DNA from: Caldifarciminota bacterium 4484_100
GTDB lineage: Bacteria > Hydrothermota > Tepidihabitantia > SM23-42
Assembly: GCA_002049785.1 (NCBI GenBank)
Contig: MUKB01000035.1
Span: forward strand, 1 to 19,210
Direction of reading: 5' to 3'
DNA length: 19,210 nt
Shown: piece after piece, positions 1 to 7,742 of the stretch
How positions within the stretch are numbered: the stretch's first letter is position 1
How the letters are laid out: each line of letters opens with the position of its first letter
Position numbers and translations under genes: made by a program
Notes under the pieces: generated by a model
The model's input: the letters and a program-made list of their open reading frames with translations, nothing else
Told to the model about the DNA's origin: nothing
The model's database searches: none

Positions 1-1042
1 CCATCAGGGTCATTATCGTTTTGATAAACCGTTTTTTAAACTTCGTAAGAAAGAATTCTTCAAATTGCGGATAGAGGATGAGGATACCATATACTGCAGC
101 AAAAGAGAGTTCGGTTCCAACATCAAAGAACAACAAAGGATTTACTAGAAGAAAGGCGATCGCGGTGATATTAATGATGTGCAGGGGTTCTACATTTCGT
201 TGCAGAACCAATCCCAGACCAAAAAGGAAGGCCATTATCCCGGCCCGGCAGACACTGGGACGAAATCCTGTAATTCCTGCATAGACAAAGAGTCCAACCA
301 TAATAATCAAAAATTTTATTCTATTATCGATCGGAATAAAGATGAGCAGACTGCTCAAAAAGACTATAACGAAACCGATATGGAGCCCGGATACTGCCAG
401 AATATGGAGCACCCCTGCACTTCGGAAGATGTCCTTCATCGATTTGGCCAGACGGCTGCTTCCACCGAGAATAAATCCCGTAGCGATATCATAATTCTGT
501 GGTGAAAAGAGTTTTTTAAACAGGGTTTCAATATAGTTTCTGATATGATAGAACACCCGACTTAAAAAATTATCGTCAGGATATGATCCGACAATCGAAC
601 CAACCATAATATTCCGAAAACCCGAAGCCCGATTATCTCTAATCCTGCCCCTGATGATTACCCTTCTACCCAAGAGTGTCTTCTCCTGATAATAAGAAAA
701 AAATTCAACTGGAATATTATAATCAACTGTATCATTCTTTAACAAGATTTTATCAATATCGATAAAAAGTTTTTTAAAATCAGGATAACACTCCTCGCCT
801 GTAACGACACCGGAAAATTTAATATCCCTCTTTATATCAGGAAGTTCAACCGGTCTGTTCAAACTGGTATTGATGGCACTCAACAATCCCAAAAGAAAAA
901 AGAGAAACTCCTTTCTCCAGAAACATAACACCAGAATAAATACGCAGATAAATAGAAGAATGTGAAGTTGAAGTTCGGTTAAGGTCTGGAATAAAATACC
1001 TGATACTAAGGCACCCAGGATCTTAAAGCCTAAGTTCCTTAT
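1..1042 (-). CDS. comEC: ComEC/Rec2-family DNA uptake channel, N-terminal part (runs off left edge)
   Basis: ComEC is the inner-membrane channel that moves single-stranded DNA into the cytoplasm during transformation. About 347 codons are open on the minus strand to the window edge, so the C-terminal part is missing. The N-terminus has hydrophobic segments, then a soluble region of about 150 residues (DUF4131-like). The signature HILAVSGLHIGF follows, then GFRPSVCRAGIMA in a hydrophobic stretch, both typical of the Competence domain. The reading frame opens after a TAG at 1045-1043. No ATG, GTG or TTG lies near the expected N-terminus. The best-placed codon is ATA at 1042, four bases after GGGAGG, giving a family-like start (?RNLGFKILGALVSG). 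A CTG at 1018 is the alternative. It lies 80 bp after the Roadblock gene, probably in the same transcript. The family call is firm; the start is not. Confidence 0.85.
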   Translation of the reverse strand, partial: MRNLGFKILGALVSGILFQTLTELQLHILLFICVFILVLCFWRKEFLFFLLGLLSAINTSLNRPVELPDIKRDIKFSGVVTGEECYPDFKKLFIDIDKILLKNDTVDYNIPVEFFSYYQEKTLLGRRVIIRGRIRDNRASGFRNIMVGSIVGSYPDDNFLSRVFYHIRNYIETLFKKLFSPQNYDIATGFILGGSSRLAKSMKDIFRSAGVLHILAVSGLHIGFVIVFLSSLLIFIPIDNRIKFLIIMVGLFVYAGITGFRPSVCRAGIMAFLFGLGLVLQRNVEPLHIINITAIAFLLVNPLLFFDVGTELSFAAVYGILILYPQFEEFFLTKFKKRFIKTIMTLM

Positions 1043-1122
1043 CTATCCTCCCATAATTGTCAAATACCTCTTTTACTCAAATGAGTGCTGTTCTATACAC
1101 AATTGTTTGTAAGCAATATTAG

Positions 1123-1506
1123 CTAAGAAGCGGAATCTGGATAGATAATTTTCTTAATTACCGGCTTTGCCTTATTCAGAGTAATCCTCGCAACCCCGGG
1201 ATTTGAATCTGAGGATTTGAGGCAGGCATAAATAAAATATTCTTCACTCACCGGATGGATTATAAAAAAAGAATTCTCGGTCAACCAGATGAGTTCCTTT
1301 TCGTGACCCAATTCAAGGCTCTCCCGAACCTCCTTTGATGCCAGCATAATCGAAGAGACCTCTGCATCATAAAGGCTGACATCAAAATTGGCTTCAACAA
1401 TATGTTGGGTTACGGTTATGCCATCATATCCAACAAGACTGACATAACGACAACCTGGAATCTTCTCAGCAATGCTTTTAATCTCTTCCTGTAAATCACC
1501 GGCCAT
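1123..1506 (-). CDS. Roadblock/LC7-domain protein (MglB-like)
   Basis: This 127-residue protein has the compact alpha/beta Roadblock/LC7 fold pattern. It opens with an amphipathic helix, followed by GCRYVSLVGYDGITVTQ, the usual first strand-turn of the family, then a central helix and a C-terminal helix. Family members such as MglB regulate small Ras-like GTPases or act as dimeric scaffolds. No partner GTPase gene lies in the window, so the role here is unknown. The start is supported by AAGGAGG six bases before the ATG. It follows efp by 53 bp and a candidate promoter overlaps the 3' end of efp, so it and comEC may be expressed apart from the cysS-efp transcript. No signal peptide or membrane segment is seen, which suggests a cytosolic protein. 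Confidence 0.75.
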   Translation of the reverse strand: MAGDLQEEIKSIAEKIPGCRYVSLVGYDGITVTQHIVEANFDVSLYDAEVSSIMLASKEVRESLELGHEKELIWLTENSFFIIHPVSEEYFIYACLKSSDSNPGVARITLNKAKPVIKKIIYPDSAS

Positions 1507-1545
1507 AAAACCTCCTTTTGGAACCGAAAGACTTTATTGACAAAA

Positions 1546-1573
1546 ATTTTAATAACATACTACACACGCTCAA
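1546..1573 (-). promoter_or_regulatory. Candidate promoter for the Roadblock gene
   Basis: On the minus strand a TTGAGC box (1573-1568) and a TAAAAT box (1551-1546) are separated by exactly 16 bp. The -35 lies inside the last codons of efp. The predicted start site would fall about 30 bases upstream of the Roadblock Shine-Dalgarno sequence. The -35 matches consensus at only four of six positions. The call rests on the good -10 and on the spacer length shared with four other promoters in the window. Confidence 0.4.
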
Positions 1574-2117
1574 CATATTCTCCAGTCTCAGTATTCACCT
1601 TGATTAAATCTCCAACCTCAACAAAGGGTGGAACCTGGCAGTTATGACCACCTTCAAGCAAAGCCGGCTTCATCTGTGCCTGGGCGGTCGCATCCTTGAT
1701 ATAGGCCTGGGTCTCCAGAACCTTCAAGACTACATACTTGGGTAGAATAATACCCAACGGCTTTCCTTCATAAAACCTGACCCTCACCCTGATATTCGGC
1801 TGGAGAAATTTCGCCGACTCGCCGATAAGTTCTGCATCTAAGGGAATCTGTTCATAAGACTCGAGGTCCATAAAATAGTAGATATTATCTGCATTGTAGA
1901 TATACTCCATATCAACCTCATCAACCTCAGCTTCCTCAACCCGATCATTAGAACGGAATCTTACATCCCGGGAAAGCCCGGTCTGGAGATTTCTTATGAC
2001 ACATTGCATATATGCACGGCCTTTACCCGGTGTAATATGTGTTGCATTCAGAACAACATAGGGTATGCCATCGAGTTTAATAAGCATACCCCTTCTAATC
2101 TGGGTAGCATTGATCAT
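1560..2117 (-). CDS. efp: Translation elongation factor P
   Basis: EF-P binds next to the ribosomal P site and relieves stalling at proline runs. The 185-residue protein has the expected three-domain length. The domain I loop reads HITPGKGRAY, with Lys32 at the position that is post-translationally modified in many bacteria (Lys34 in E. coli). The C-terminus GDLIKVNTETGEYVERV is the standard EF-P ending. No EpmA/EpmB-type modifying enzyme is seen nearby. Its ATG overlaps the cysS stop as ATGA (2117-2114), so translation is likely coupled to cysS. The YeiP-like paralogue is a less likely alternative because the loop retains the PGKG form. Confidence 0.93.
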   Translation of the reverse strand: MINATQIRRGMLIKLDGIPYVVLNATHITPGKGRAYMQCVIRNLQTGLSRDVRFRSNDRVEEAEVDEVDMEYIYNADNIYYFMDLESYEQIPLDAELIGESAKFLQPNIRVRVRFYEGKPLGIILPKYVVLKVLETQAYIKDATAQAQMKPALLEGGHNCQVPPFVEVGDLIKVNTETGEYVERV

Positions 2118-3589
2118 CGCACCTCCAATCGATAGGTGCTCGAATTAATATTGATATCCTGAATCTGAATGCCGGCATCGGCAAGCCGTGACCTGATATA
2201 ATCGGCAAATGAATATTCCTTCTCCTTTCTAAGCATATTCCTCACATCCAGAATCAGACCAACCACACCCGGAAATACATCTTTCATCTGATTGACATCC
2301 TCGAATATCCTCAGAAACCCATCTTTGACCTTGTCCAGAATCTCTGTTCTGCCTTCTGTTTTCAATCTCTCCATAACCTCTTTGATAATAATCATAACCG
2401 ATTCGAACGGCGGCTCTGGTATCTCATCCTTGAACCCCAATGTCCTCAAATAATACTTTACACTTCGGGCAATATCAATATCATTTTCTTCATAACCCTT
2501 TTTTATCAGTTCATAGATAATCCCCAATGCCCTGGAGGTATTGAGGTCGTCATTCATCGCCTGAGTGAACTCTTCAAGCATCAGAGGTTTTTCAATATCA
2601 CCCAGTTCCTTAAAACTATGAAGATAAGTCTGGATTCTTAAATATGCAGACCTTGCCTCATTCAATCTCTCCCGTGAAAATTCAATCTGATTGCGATAAT
2701 GGGTCTTTAAAAGATATAATCTTACCACATTCGGGCGATACTCTTTTAATAGGTCCTCAATAAGAAGAAAATGTCCTGTAGACTTCGCCATCTTCTCGCC
2801 CCCGAGTGTCACCCAACCAGTGTGGAGCCAGTAGCGCACAAACTGCTTACCTGTCGCAGCCTCGGACTGGGCGATCTCATTCTCATGATGGGGGAATATC
2901 AAATCCTCACCACCTGTGTGGATATCAAATGTTTCACCCAGATAGTGCATCGACATCGCAGAACACTCAATATGCCAGCCAGGTCTCCCCTTTCCCCAGG
3001 GGCTGAGCCAGTAAGGCTCACCCGATTTTGCCGATTTCCAGACCGCAAAATCCAGCGGATCCTTCTTATGCTCAGTCGGTTCTATACGCGCCCCGGATAC
3101 AAGTTCATCAATACTCTTCTTTGAAAGTCGGCCATACCGGGGAAAATTTCTCACCCGATAATAGACATCACCTTCACTTTCATAAGCATACCCCTTGTCA
3201 ACAAGAGACTGAACCAGATCAATTATCTCTTCAATATGCTGCGATGCCCTGGGATAGACCGTTGCCCTTTCAATATTCAGCTGGTCACAGGCCCAGAGAT
3301 ATTTCTCAATATTCCCCTGGGCGATTATCCGCCAATCCAATTTATACTCTTTCTGTTTCTGAATAATCTTATCATCGACATCAGTAAAATTCTCTACACT
3401 TATAACCTCATAACCCAGATATCGAAGCCAGCGCACCAGCACATCACGATTTAATGCTGCACGGATATGTCCAATATGGGGAGGTCCCTGGACTGTCATA
3501 CCACAGGTGTAGATACCTACTTTATTATCATTCAGGGGTGTAAAATCCTCTAATCGGCTGGAAAGGGTATTGAATAATCTCAAACCCAT
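2114..3589 (-). CDS. cysS: Cysteinyl-tRNA synthetase
   Basis: This class I aminoacyl-tRNA synthetase charges tRNA-Cys. Counting from the ATG at 3589 the protein has 491 residues, a normal length. Visible signatures are YTCGMTVQGPPHIGHIR (zinc ligand Cys29 and HIGH motif 38-41), HIECSAM (second zinc Cys), GEDLIFPHHENE (zinc His/Glu) and KMAKS at 266-270, a tolerated KMSKS variant. The frame is open further upstream to 3676, but that would overlap the HEAT gene. The ATG at 3589 matches the family N-terminus and shares bases with the HEAT gene stop (TAATG), preceded by a GGGAAG Shine-Dalgarno. It is the second gene of a tightly packed HEAT-cysS-efp unit. Confidence 0.95.
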   Translation of the reverse strand: MGLRLFNTLSSRLEDFTPLNDNKVGIYTCGMTVQGPPHIGHIRAALNRDVLVRWLRYLGYEVISVENFTDVDDKIIQKQKEYKLDWRIIAQGNIEKYLWACDQLNIERATVYPRASQHIEEIIDLVQSLVDKGYAYESEGDVYYRVRNFPRYGRLSKKSIDELVSGARIEPTEHKKDPLDFAVWKSAKSGEPYWLSPWGKGRPGWHIECSAMSMHYLGETFDIHTGGEDLIFPHHENEIAQSEAATGKQFVRYWLHTGWVTLGGEKMAKSTGHFLLIEDLLKEYRPNVVRLYLLKTHYRNQIEFSRERLNEARSAYLRIQTYLHSFKELGDIEKPLMLEEFTQAMNDDLNTSRALGIIYELIKKGYEENDIDIARSVKYYLRTLGFKDEIPEPPFESVMIIIKEVMERLKTEGRTEILDKVKDGFLRIFEDVNQMKDVFPGVVGLILDVRNMLRKEKEYSFADYIRSRLADAGIQIQDININSSTYRLEVR

Positions 3590-4572
3590 TATTCTTCCCT
3601 GAGATAGGCTGTAGCCGCAGCAATCTTCACCAAGGGATTGGGTGCATCCATAAGTTTGGCAAATAAATTCTTGCATTCTTTCTGACGATAACGTGCCAAT
3701 GCTTCGATTGCCGTGATTGAGACATTAATATACTCGTCCTTTGTTGCCTCTTTCAGCGGTTCAAAAAGCTCAGAGATTAAAAATCTCTTCAATACACCCA
3801 CTGTCTTGATACGAACAAATGGGTCTTCAGACTCAAGACCCTGCTTTAAAATATCGATTCCAGAACGGTCATTAAGGATCAGAAGTGCCTCACATGCAGT
3901 GATTTTTAAATCCCAGGGCGTCTCAACAAGAAGTTTTTTAATAAAATCGAGGGCTGAGGTATCGCGCAATTCAGCAAGGGCAAGCACACCCTGCGCCCAG
4001 ACCTCAGGATTTTTCAATTTTAACTCATTTCTTATAAAATTCTCCATCCCCTTTTCTCCGCAAAGTCCTAAAGACCGTGCAGATTCAATCCGGACTATCG
4101 GGTCAGGGTCCCGGAGACCAGGCTGGAGCACTGTTTTATCCTTGAACTGTGCCAGGCCTCGATATGCGATTCTTCTGATCCGCACAATCCGATCCTTGGT
4201 TCCATCAATAAGAATCTTTTTTACTTCAGGTTGAGAAAGTTCAGCAATCACCCGATATGCCTCGGTCCGAACCAGGGGGTCAGAATTTTTGATCAGGTTC
4301 ACCACCAAGGGTGAAAGTCTCTCTTCCCGCAGTTCATAAAGTGCACCCAGTGCTGCAACAATGCCATCGGTATCATCACCCCGTAATATCTTATAGAGTA
4401 ACTCAATACCCCTGCTGTCACCGATCTCTTGAAGCCCTTTTGCTGCATTGACCTGAATTACAACTGAACTGTCCTTGATTCCCGCATTAAGGATTTTCAA
4501 TGCCTTCTCGTGCGGTGCTGTCCCGCAACATAAGAATAGTATCAAAAAATTTAGTGTCAAAAGACGTTTCAT
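3589..4572 (-). CDS. HEAT-repeat protein, probable lipoprotein
   Basis: The protein has 327 residues from the ATG at 4572. It begins with a basic, hydrophobic leader (MKRLLTLNFLILFLCCG) whose Cys pair could be a lipid-attachment site, although the residues before it fit the lipobox only loosely. The rest is a chain of about eight HEAT-like (PBS-lyase-type) helical pairs with recurring patterns such as DP.VR.EA and D.GIDILKQGL. Such solenoids act as protein-binding scaffolds, and no enzymatic motif is visible. A longer frame reaches 4635, but the shorter start is favoured because it gives a clean signal peptide and sits at the predicted transcription start of a strong promoter. It shares a stop/start overlap with cysS. 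Confidence 0.75.
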   Translation of the reverse strand: MKRLLTLNFLILFLCCGTAPHEKALKILNAGIKDSSVVIQVNAAKGLQEIGDSRGIELLYKILRGDDTDGIVAALGALYELREERLSPLVVNLIKNSDPLVRTEAYRVIAELSQPEVKKILIDGTKDRIVRIRRIAYRGLAQFKDKTVLQPGLRDPDPIVRIESARSLGLCGEKGMENFIRNELKLKNPEVWAQGVLALAELRDTSALDFIKKLLVETPWDLKITACEALLILNDRSGIDILKQGLESEDPFVRIKTVGVLKRFLISELFEPLKEATKDEYINVSITAIEALARYRQKECKNLFAKLMDAPNPLVKIAAATAYLREE

Positions 4573-4579
4573 CAAACGA

Positions 4580-4607
4580 ATTATATACAGATTTGCAAAT
4601 AAGTCAA
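4580..4607 (-). promoter_or_regulatory. Strong promoter of the HEAT-cysS-efp unit, leaderless configuration
   Basis: On the minus strand TTGACT (4607-4602) and a perfect TATAAT (4585-4580) are separated by 16 bp. Only seven bases lie between the -10 box and the ATG at 4572, so transcription would begin at or next to the A of the start codon. No Shine-Dalgarno sequence precedes this ATG, which fits a leaderless mRNA. Confidence 0.7.
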
Positions 4608-4830
4608 GGCAGCGGAAAATTCTTACCTTATACAATGCAAACAGAGAATTTTCTATTTCTACAATATCCTCTTACCCCGGTCCTGAAAAATTTTCTTTTC
4701 CATTTTCATATCTCAGCAATTGCAAAGATACGAAAATTAGAATTGTTCCGTGCATTATTCCAAATAAATACAACTATAATTTCAACCATTATCATCATAT
4801 CATTCTGACAGCTTTTCAATTAATCTCAGG

Positions 4831-4856
4831 CCAGAACATAATTCAGGATGTTCTGG
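4831..4856. promoter_or_regulatory. Inverted repeat upstream of hutU, possible operator
   Basis: Two perfect 9-bp arms, CCAGAACAT and ATGTTCTGG, flank an 8-bp centre (4840-4847). The repeat sits 41 bp upstream of the hutU -35 box. It lacks a trailing T-run, so it is not a typical terminator. Its size fits a binding site for a dimeric regulator controlling hutU, either as an activator site or a looping repressor site. The regulator is unknown. Confidence 0.5.
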
Positions 4857-4897
4857 ATAATGCAAATACTACATTCAAAAACTTGACCAGGTCTGTC

Positions 4898-4925
4898 TTG
4901 ACTATCCTCAATTTATTGCTAAAAT
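4898..4925 (+). promoter_or_regulatory. Promoter of hutU-mnmA
   Basis: TTGACT (4898-4903) and TAAAAT (4920-4925) have a 16-bp spacer. A TGC directly before the -10 gives an extended -10 form. The start site would fall near 4931-4933, so the leader would be only about ten bases and would begin at or within the AAGGAGG ribosome-binding site (4931-4937). Confidence 0.6.
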
Positions 4926-4941
4926 AGAACAAGGAGGTTTA

Positions 4942-6598
4942 ATGAAAAAGACCAAAACGATGAAGGATTATGTCTACAAACCGATCTCAGCCCCACGCGG
5001 AACAGAAATTACCTGTAAAGGGTGGCAACAAGAAGCTGCCCTGAGAATGCTTCAAAATAATTTAGACCCTGATGTTGCGGAAAGACCTGAGGAGCTGATT
5101 GTCTATGGAGGCAGTGGTAGGGCTGCAAGAAACTGGGAATGCTATCGTGCAATCGTAAAATCGCTAAGGGAACTTGAGAACGACGAAACCCTGCTGATTC
5201 AGTCAGGTAAGCCGGTCGGGGTCTTCAAAACATTTGAATATGCACCCAGGGTCTTGATTGCCAATTCATTGTTGGTTCCTGCCTGGGCAAACTGGGATTA
5301 CTTCAGAAAACTTGAGGCATTAGGATTGATAATGTATGGCCAGATGACTGCGGGCTCCTGGATTTACATCGGAACCCAGGGTATTATCCAGGGAACCTAT
5401 GAAACCCTTGCTGTCTGTGCCAAGAAACACTTTGGCGGAACCCTGAAAGGCAAATGGGTTCTGACCGGTGGAATGGGTGCGATGAGTGGTGCCCAGCCCC
5501 TTGCGGTAACAATGAATGAAGGTGTGCTCCTTGATATTGAGGTCGATCCTGCCCGCATCAAGAGACGCATTGACCAGGGTTTCTGTGATATAATGGTCGA
5601 TGACCTTGACCAGGCCTTAAAACTTGTATTCGATGCAGTAAAACAGAAAAAGCCGCTCTCCGTAGGTCTGGTGGGAAACACCTCGGATATCGAACCTGAA
5701 CTTGTGCGCCGGGGAATAATCCCAGATGTTCTTACTGACCAGACATCTGCCCACGATGAACTGAACGGCTATGTGCCCGGAGGTATGAGCTTAGAACAAG
5801 CCCTTCACCTGCGTAGCACAAACCCTGAAGAATATAAAAAACGGGCATTAGAATCGATTGCCCGGCAGATGGAGGCGATGCTTGAAATGCAGAAGAGAGG
5901 TGCAGTTGCATTTGATTACGGCAATAATATTCGGGGTCAGGCAAAACGTGCCGGGGTTGAAAATCCATTCGTGATACCGGGATTTGTTCCAGAATATATC
6001 AGGCCACTCTTCTGCGAGGGTAAAGGTCCTTTCAGATGGGCTGCCCTTTCCGGAGATAAAGAAGATATCTATAAAACTGATAAAGAGGTCTTAAAGATGT
6101 TCGGTGATGACCCGGCAATCCGAAGATGGATTGAGCTTGCCCAGAAAAAGATACCATTTCAGGGTCTACCCGCAAGGATTATGTGGCTCGGCTATGGAGA
6201 AAGGGATAAGCTGGGTTTGAAGTGAATTGAAGGCACCGGTAGTTATCGGCCGGGACCACCTTGATACCGGTTCGGTTGCCTCACCATATCGTGAAACCGA
6301 AGGGATGCTTGATGGGTCTGATGCCATTGCTGACTGGCCCATCCTGAATGGTCTGCTCAATACCGCTTCAGGCGCCTCCTGGATATCAATCCATCATGGT
6401 GGTGGCGTAGGTATCGGTTATTCAATCCATGCGGGCCAGGTCCTTGTCTGCGACGGAACCGAGGATATGGACTCAAGGATTGAACGGGTTCTGACCAATG
6501 ACCCGGGAATCGGTATTGCCCGACACTACGATGCCGGATATCAGAAGGCGATTGAAATAGCCCGGAAAAAGGGTATCAAGATTCCGATGGAAAAATAA
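4942..6598 (+). pseudogene. hutU: Urocanate hydratase (urocanase), frame-broken
   Basis: Urocanase converts urocanate to imidazolonepropionate in histidine breakdown, using tightly bound NAD+. Residues 1-427 (4942-6225) match the family closely: [54 protein letters not shown] and [11 protein letters not shown]. The frame ends at TGA 6223-6225. The remaining 123 residues, starting [15 protein letters not shown], continue in another frame to 6598. Compared with the family as I recall it, about eight residues (near NEMVRSG) are missing at the joint, a net loss of about 23 nt, so this is not a simple one-base slip. Restored length would be near the normal 557. Residue 414 is Met in LPARIMW, where the P. 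putida enzyme has its catalytic Cys410 (from memory). AAGGAGG precedes the ATG. No hutH, hutI or formimidoyltransferase gene is in the window. The family is certain; whether it is active is doubtful. Confidence 0.85.
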
Positions 6599-6611
6599 CA
6601 TAAAAGGTCTG

Positions 6612-7640
6612 ATGCGGATTCTCGCTGCACTGAGTGGTGGGGTTGACTCCTCAACTACCGCTGCAATTTTAAAAAAAGAAGGCTATGAAGTCGAATCCGC
6701 AATAATGGTCTTCAGGGGTGTTACAGATGAAGATATTGAATTTGCCCGAGAGGCAGCAGAGAAGATTGGCATTCCATTTCATCGTTTTGACTTCACGCCC
6801 CAGTATGAGAAGACCATAATCGACTACTTTATCCAGGAATATAAAGATGGACGCACCCCAAACCCCTGCGTTCTGTGCAACCGCTACATAAAATTTGAAC
6901 TCTTTCTCAATAAGGCATTGGAACTCGGATTTGAACGCATCGCCACGGGCCATTATGCAATAATTGAAAAAGTGAATAATAGATATTTTTTAAAAAGGGG
7001 CAGGGATAAAAATGAACAGTCCTATTTTTTGTATCGCCTTACCCAGAAACAACTTTCACGAACAATCCTTCCTCTGGGTGTATATACAAAAAAAGATGTT
7101 CGTAAAATTGCCCAGAGCTTTAACTTACCCACTGCCCGGCGAAGAAAGAGCCAGGATGTCTGTTTTCTTCCAGATACTGACTGTGCCACATTTCTTAAAA
7201 AGAATCTGCCACAAAGACCTGGCCCAATAATCAATAAGAAAGGTAAGATAATTGGAGAGCATAAAGGGATCTTCTTTTATACCTTAGGCCAGCGTCGGGG
7301 TATCGGTATCAGCCATAAATTTCCTTATTATGTCCTGAAAATTGACCCTGAAAAAAATGCGATATATGTTGGAGAAAAAAAAGACCTCTACAAATCACAA
7401 TTTATTGCCGGGGATATAAATCTCATCCCATTTGACCGATTCAAAAAAAAGAAAATTGTTCAGGCAAAGACAAGATATACTGCACCCCTTGCTGAGGCAC
7501 AGGTCTCATCCTTGAAAAACGGAAAGATAAAGGTTGTTTTCAAACAACCCCAATGGGCCATCACCCCGGGACAATCTGTGGTCTTTTATCAAAATGACCT
7601 TGTACTCGGTGGCGGAATTATTGAAGAGGTTCTGGAATGA
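6612..7640 (+). CDS. mnmA: tRNA-specific 2-thiouridylase MnmA
   Basis: MnmA installs the 2-thio group on the wobble uridine (U34) of tRNAs for Lys, Glu and Gln, by adenylating U34 and passing sulfur through a persulfide. The 342-residue protein begins with the PP-loop MRILAALSGGVDSS. It has TPNPCVLCNRYIKF with Cys89 at the catalytic position (Cys86 is an extra cysteine nearby), ATGHYA, and SQDVCFL with the second catalytic Cys184. LGQRRGIG follows, then the C-terminal beta-barrel ending PGQSVVFY....LGGGII. It is slightly shorter than the E. coli enzyme but looks complete. It starts 13 bp after hutU with AAGG upstream and is probably co-transcribed from the hutU promoter. No functional link with histidine breakdown is apparent. 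Confidence 0.94.
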   Translation: MRILAALSGGVDSSTTAAILKKEGYEVESAIMVFRGVTDEDIEFAREAAEKIGIPFHRFDFTPQYEKTIIDYFIQEYKDGRTPNPCVLCNRYIKFELFLNKALELGFERIATGHYAIIEKVNNRYFLKRGRDKNEQSYFLYRLTQKQLSRTILPLGVYTKKDVRKIAQSFNLPTARRRKSQDVCFLPDTDCATFLKKNLPQRPGPIINKKGKIIGEHKGIFFYTLGQRRGIGISHKFPYYVLKIDPEKNAIYVGEKKDLYKSQFIAGDINLIPFDRFKKKKIVQAKTRYTAPLAEAQVSSLKNGKIKVVFKQPQWAITPGQSVVFYQNDLVLGGGIIEEVLE

Positions 7641-7662
7641 CCGAACCTCTCCATCAGAACCC

Positions 7663-7690
7663 TTGACAATCAGCAGATTTTGAATATAAT
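7663..7690 (+). promoter_or_regulatory. Promoter of the tetR-exporter operon
   Basis: A perfect TTGACA (7663-7668), a 16-bp spacer and a perfect TATAAT (7685-7690) lie just after mnmA. The start site would be near 7697. This gives a leader of about 45 bases that contains an imperfect palindrome and the AAGGAGG ribosome-binding site at 7730-7736. Confidence 0.75.
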
Positions 7691-7704
7691 TAGACGATGG
7701 AACA

Positions 7705-7723
7705 TTTGACCAATTTAGTCGAA
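7705..7723. promoter_or_regulatory. Imperfect palindrome, candidate TetR operator
   Basis: TTTGAC and GTCGAA, separated by seven bases, form an imperfect palindrome in which 14 of 19 positions are symmetric. It lies just downstream of the predicted transcription start and upstream of tetR. TetR-family repressors commonly bind such sites in their own promoters, so autorepression is plausible. This is inferred from position and symmetry only. Confidence 0.35.
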
Positions 7724-7742
7724 AATTTTAAGGAGGTAGATA

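Larger units (their letters stand above)
4573..4941. other. Divergent intergenic region between the HEAT gene and hutU
   Basis: This AT-rich stretch of 369 bp separates two divergent transcripts. It contains the minus-strand HEAT promoter (4580-4607), a 26-bp inverted repeat (4831-4856), the hutU promoter (4898-4925) and the hutU Shine-Dalgarno AAGGAGG (4931-4937). Two copies of CTTGAC lie 16 bp apart just upstream of hutU. A plus-strand frame is open across much of it, but the product is low-complexity and starts inside the HEAT gene, so I do not call it a gene. I see nothing structured between about 4610 and 4830. Confidence 0.7.

Noticed and set aside
78..505. Two overlapping plus-strand open frames at the left end
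   Set aside because: They lie antisense to comEC, whose minus-strand translation carries clear family motifs across the same bases.
1075..1086. Small palindrome ACTCA-TT-TGAGT (read on the minus strand) between the Roadblock gene and comEC
   Set aside because: Only five-base arms; expected by chance in AT-rich DNA, and too weak for a terminator or operator call.
3713..4234. Plus-strand open frame of 173 codons
   Set aside because: Antisense to the HEAT repeats; the Ser/Arg-rich product is what reverse reading of that gene gives.
4831..4856. Inverted repeat as an intrinsic terminator or a LexA-type box
   Set aside because: No T-run follows on either strand, and the half-sites are spaced too widely (8-bp centre) for the LexA boxes I know.
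4475..4927. Plus-strand open frame of 150 codons across the HEAT gene start and the intergenic region
   Set aside because: It begins inside the HEAT gene, has no ribosome-binding site, crosses the HEAT promoter and the inverted repeat, and its product is low-complexity with no recognisable family pattern.
4942..6598. The two hutU pieces as a genuine two-subunit enzyme
   Set aside because: The second piece would have to start at TTG 6227 with no ribosome-binding site, and residues conserved in the family are missing exactly at the joint.
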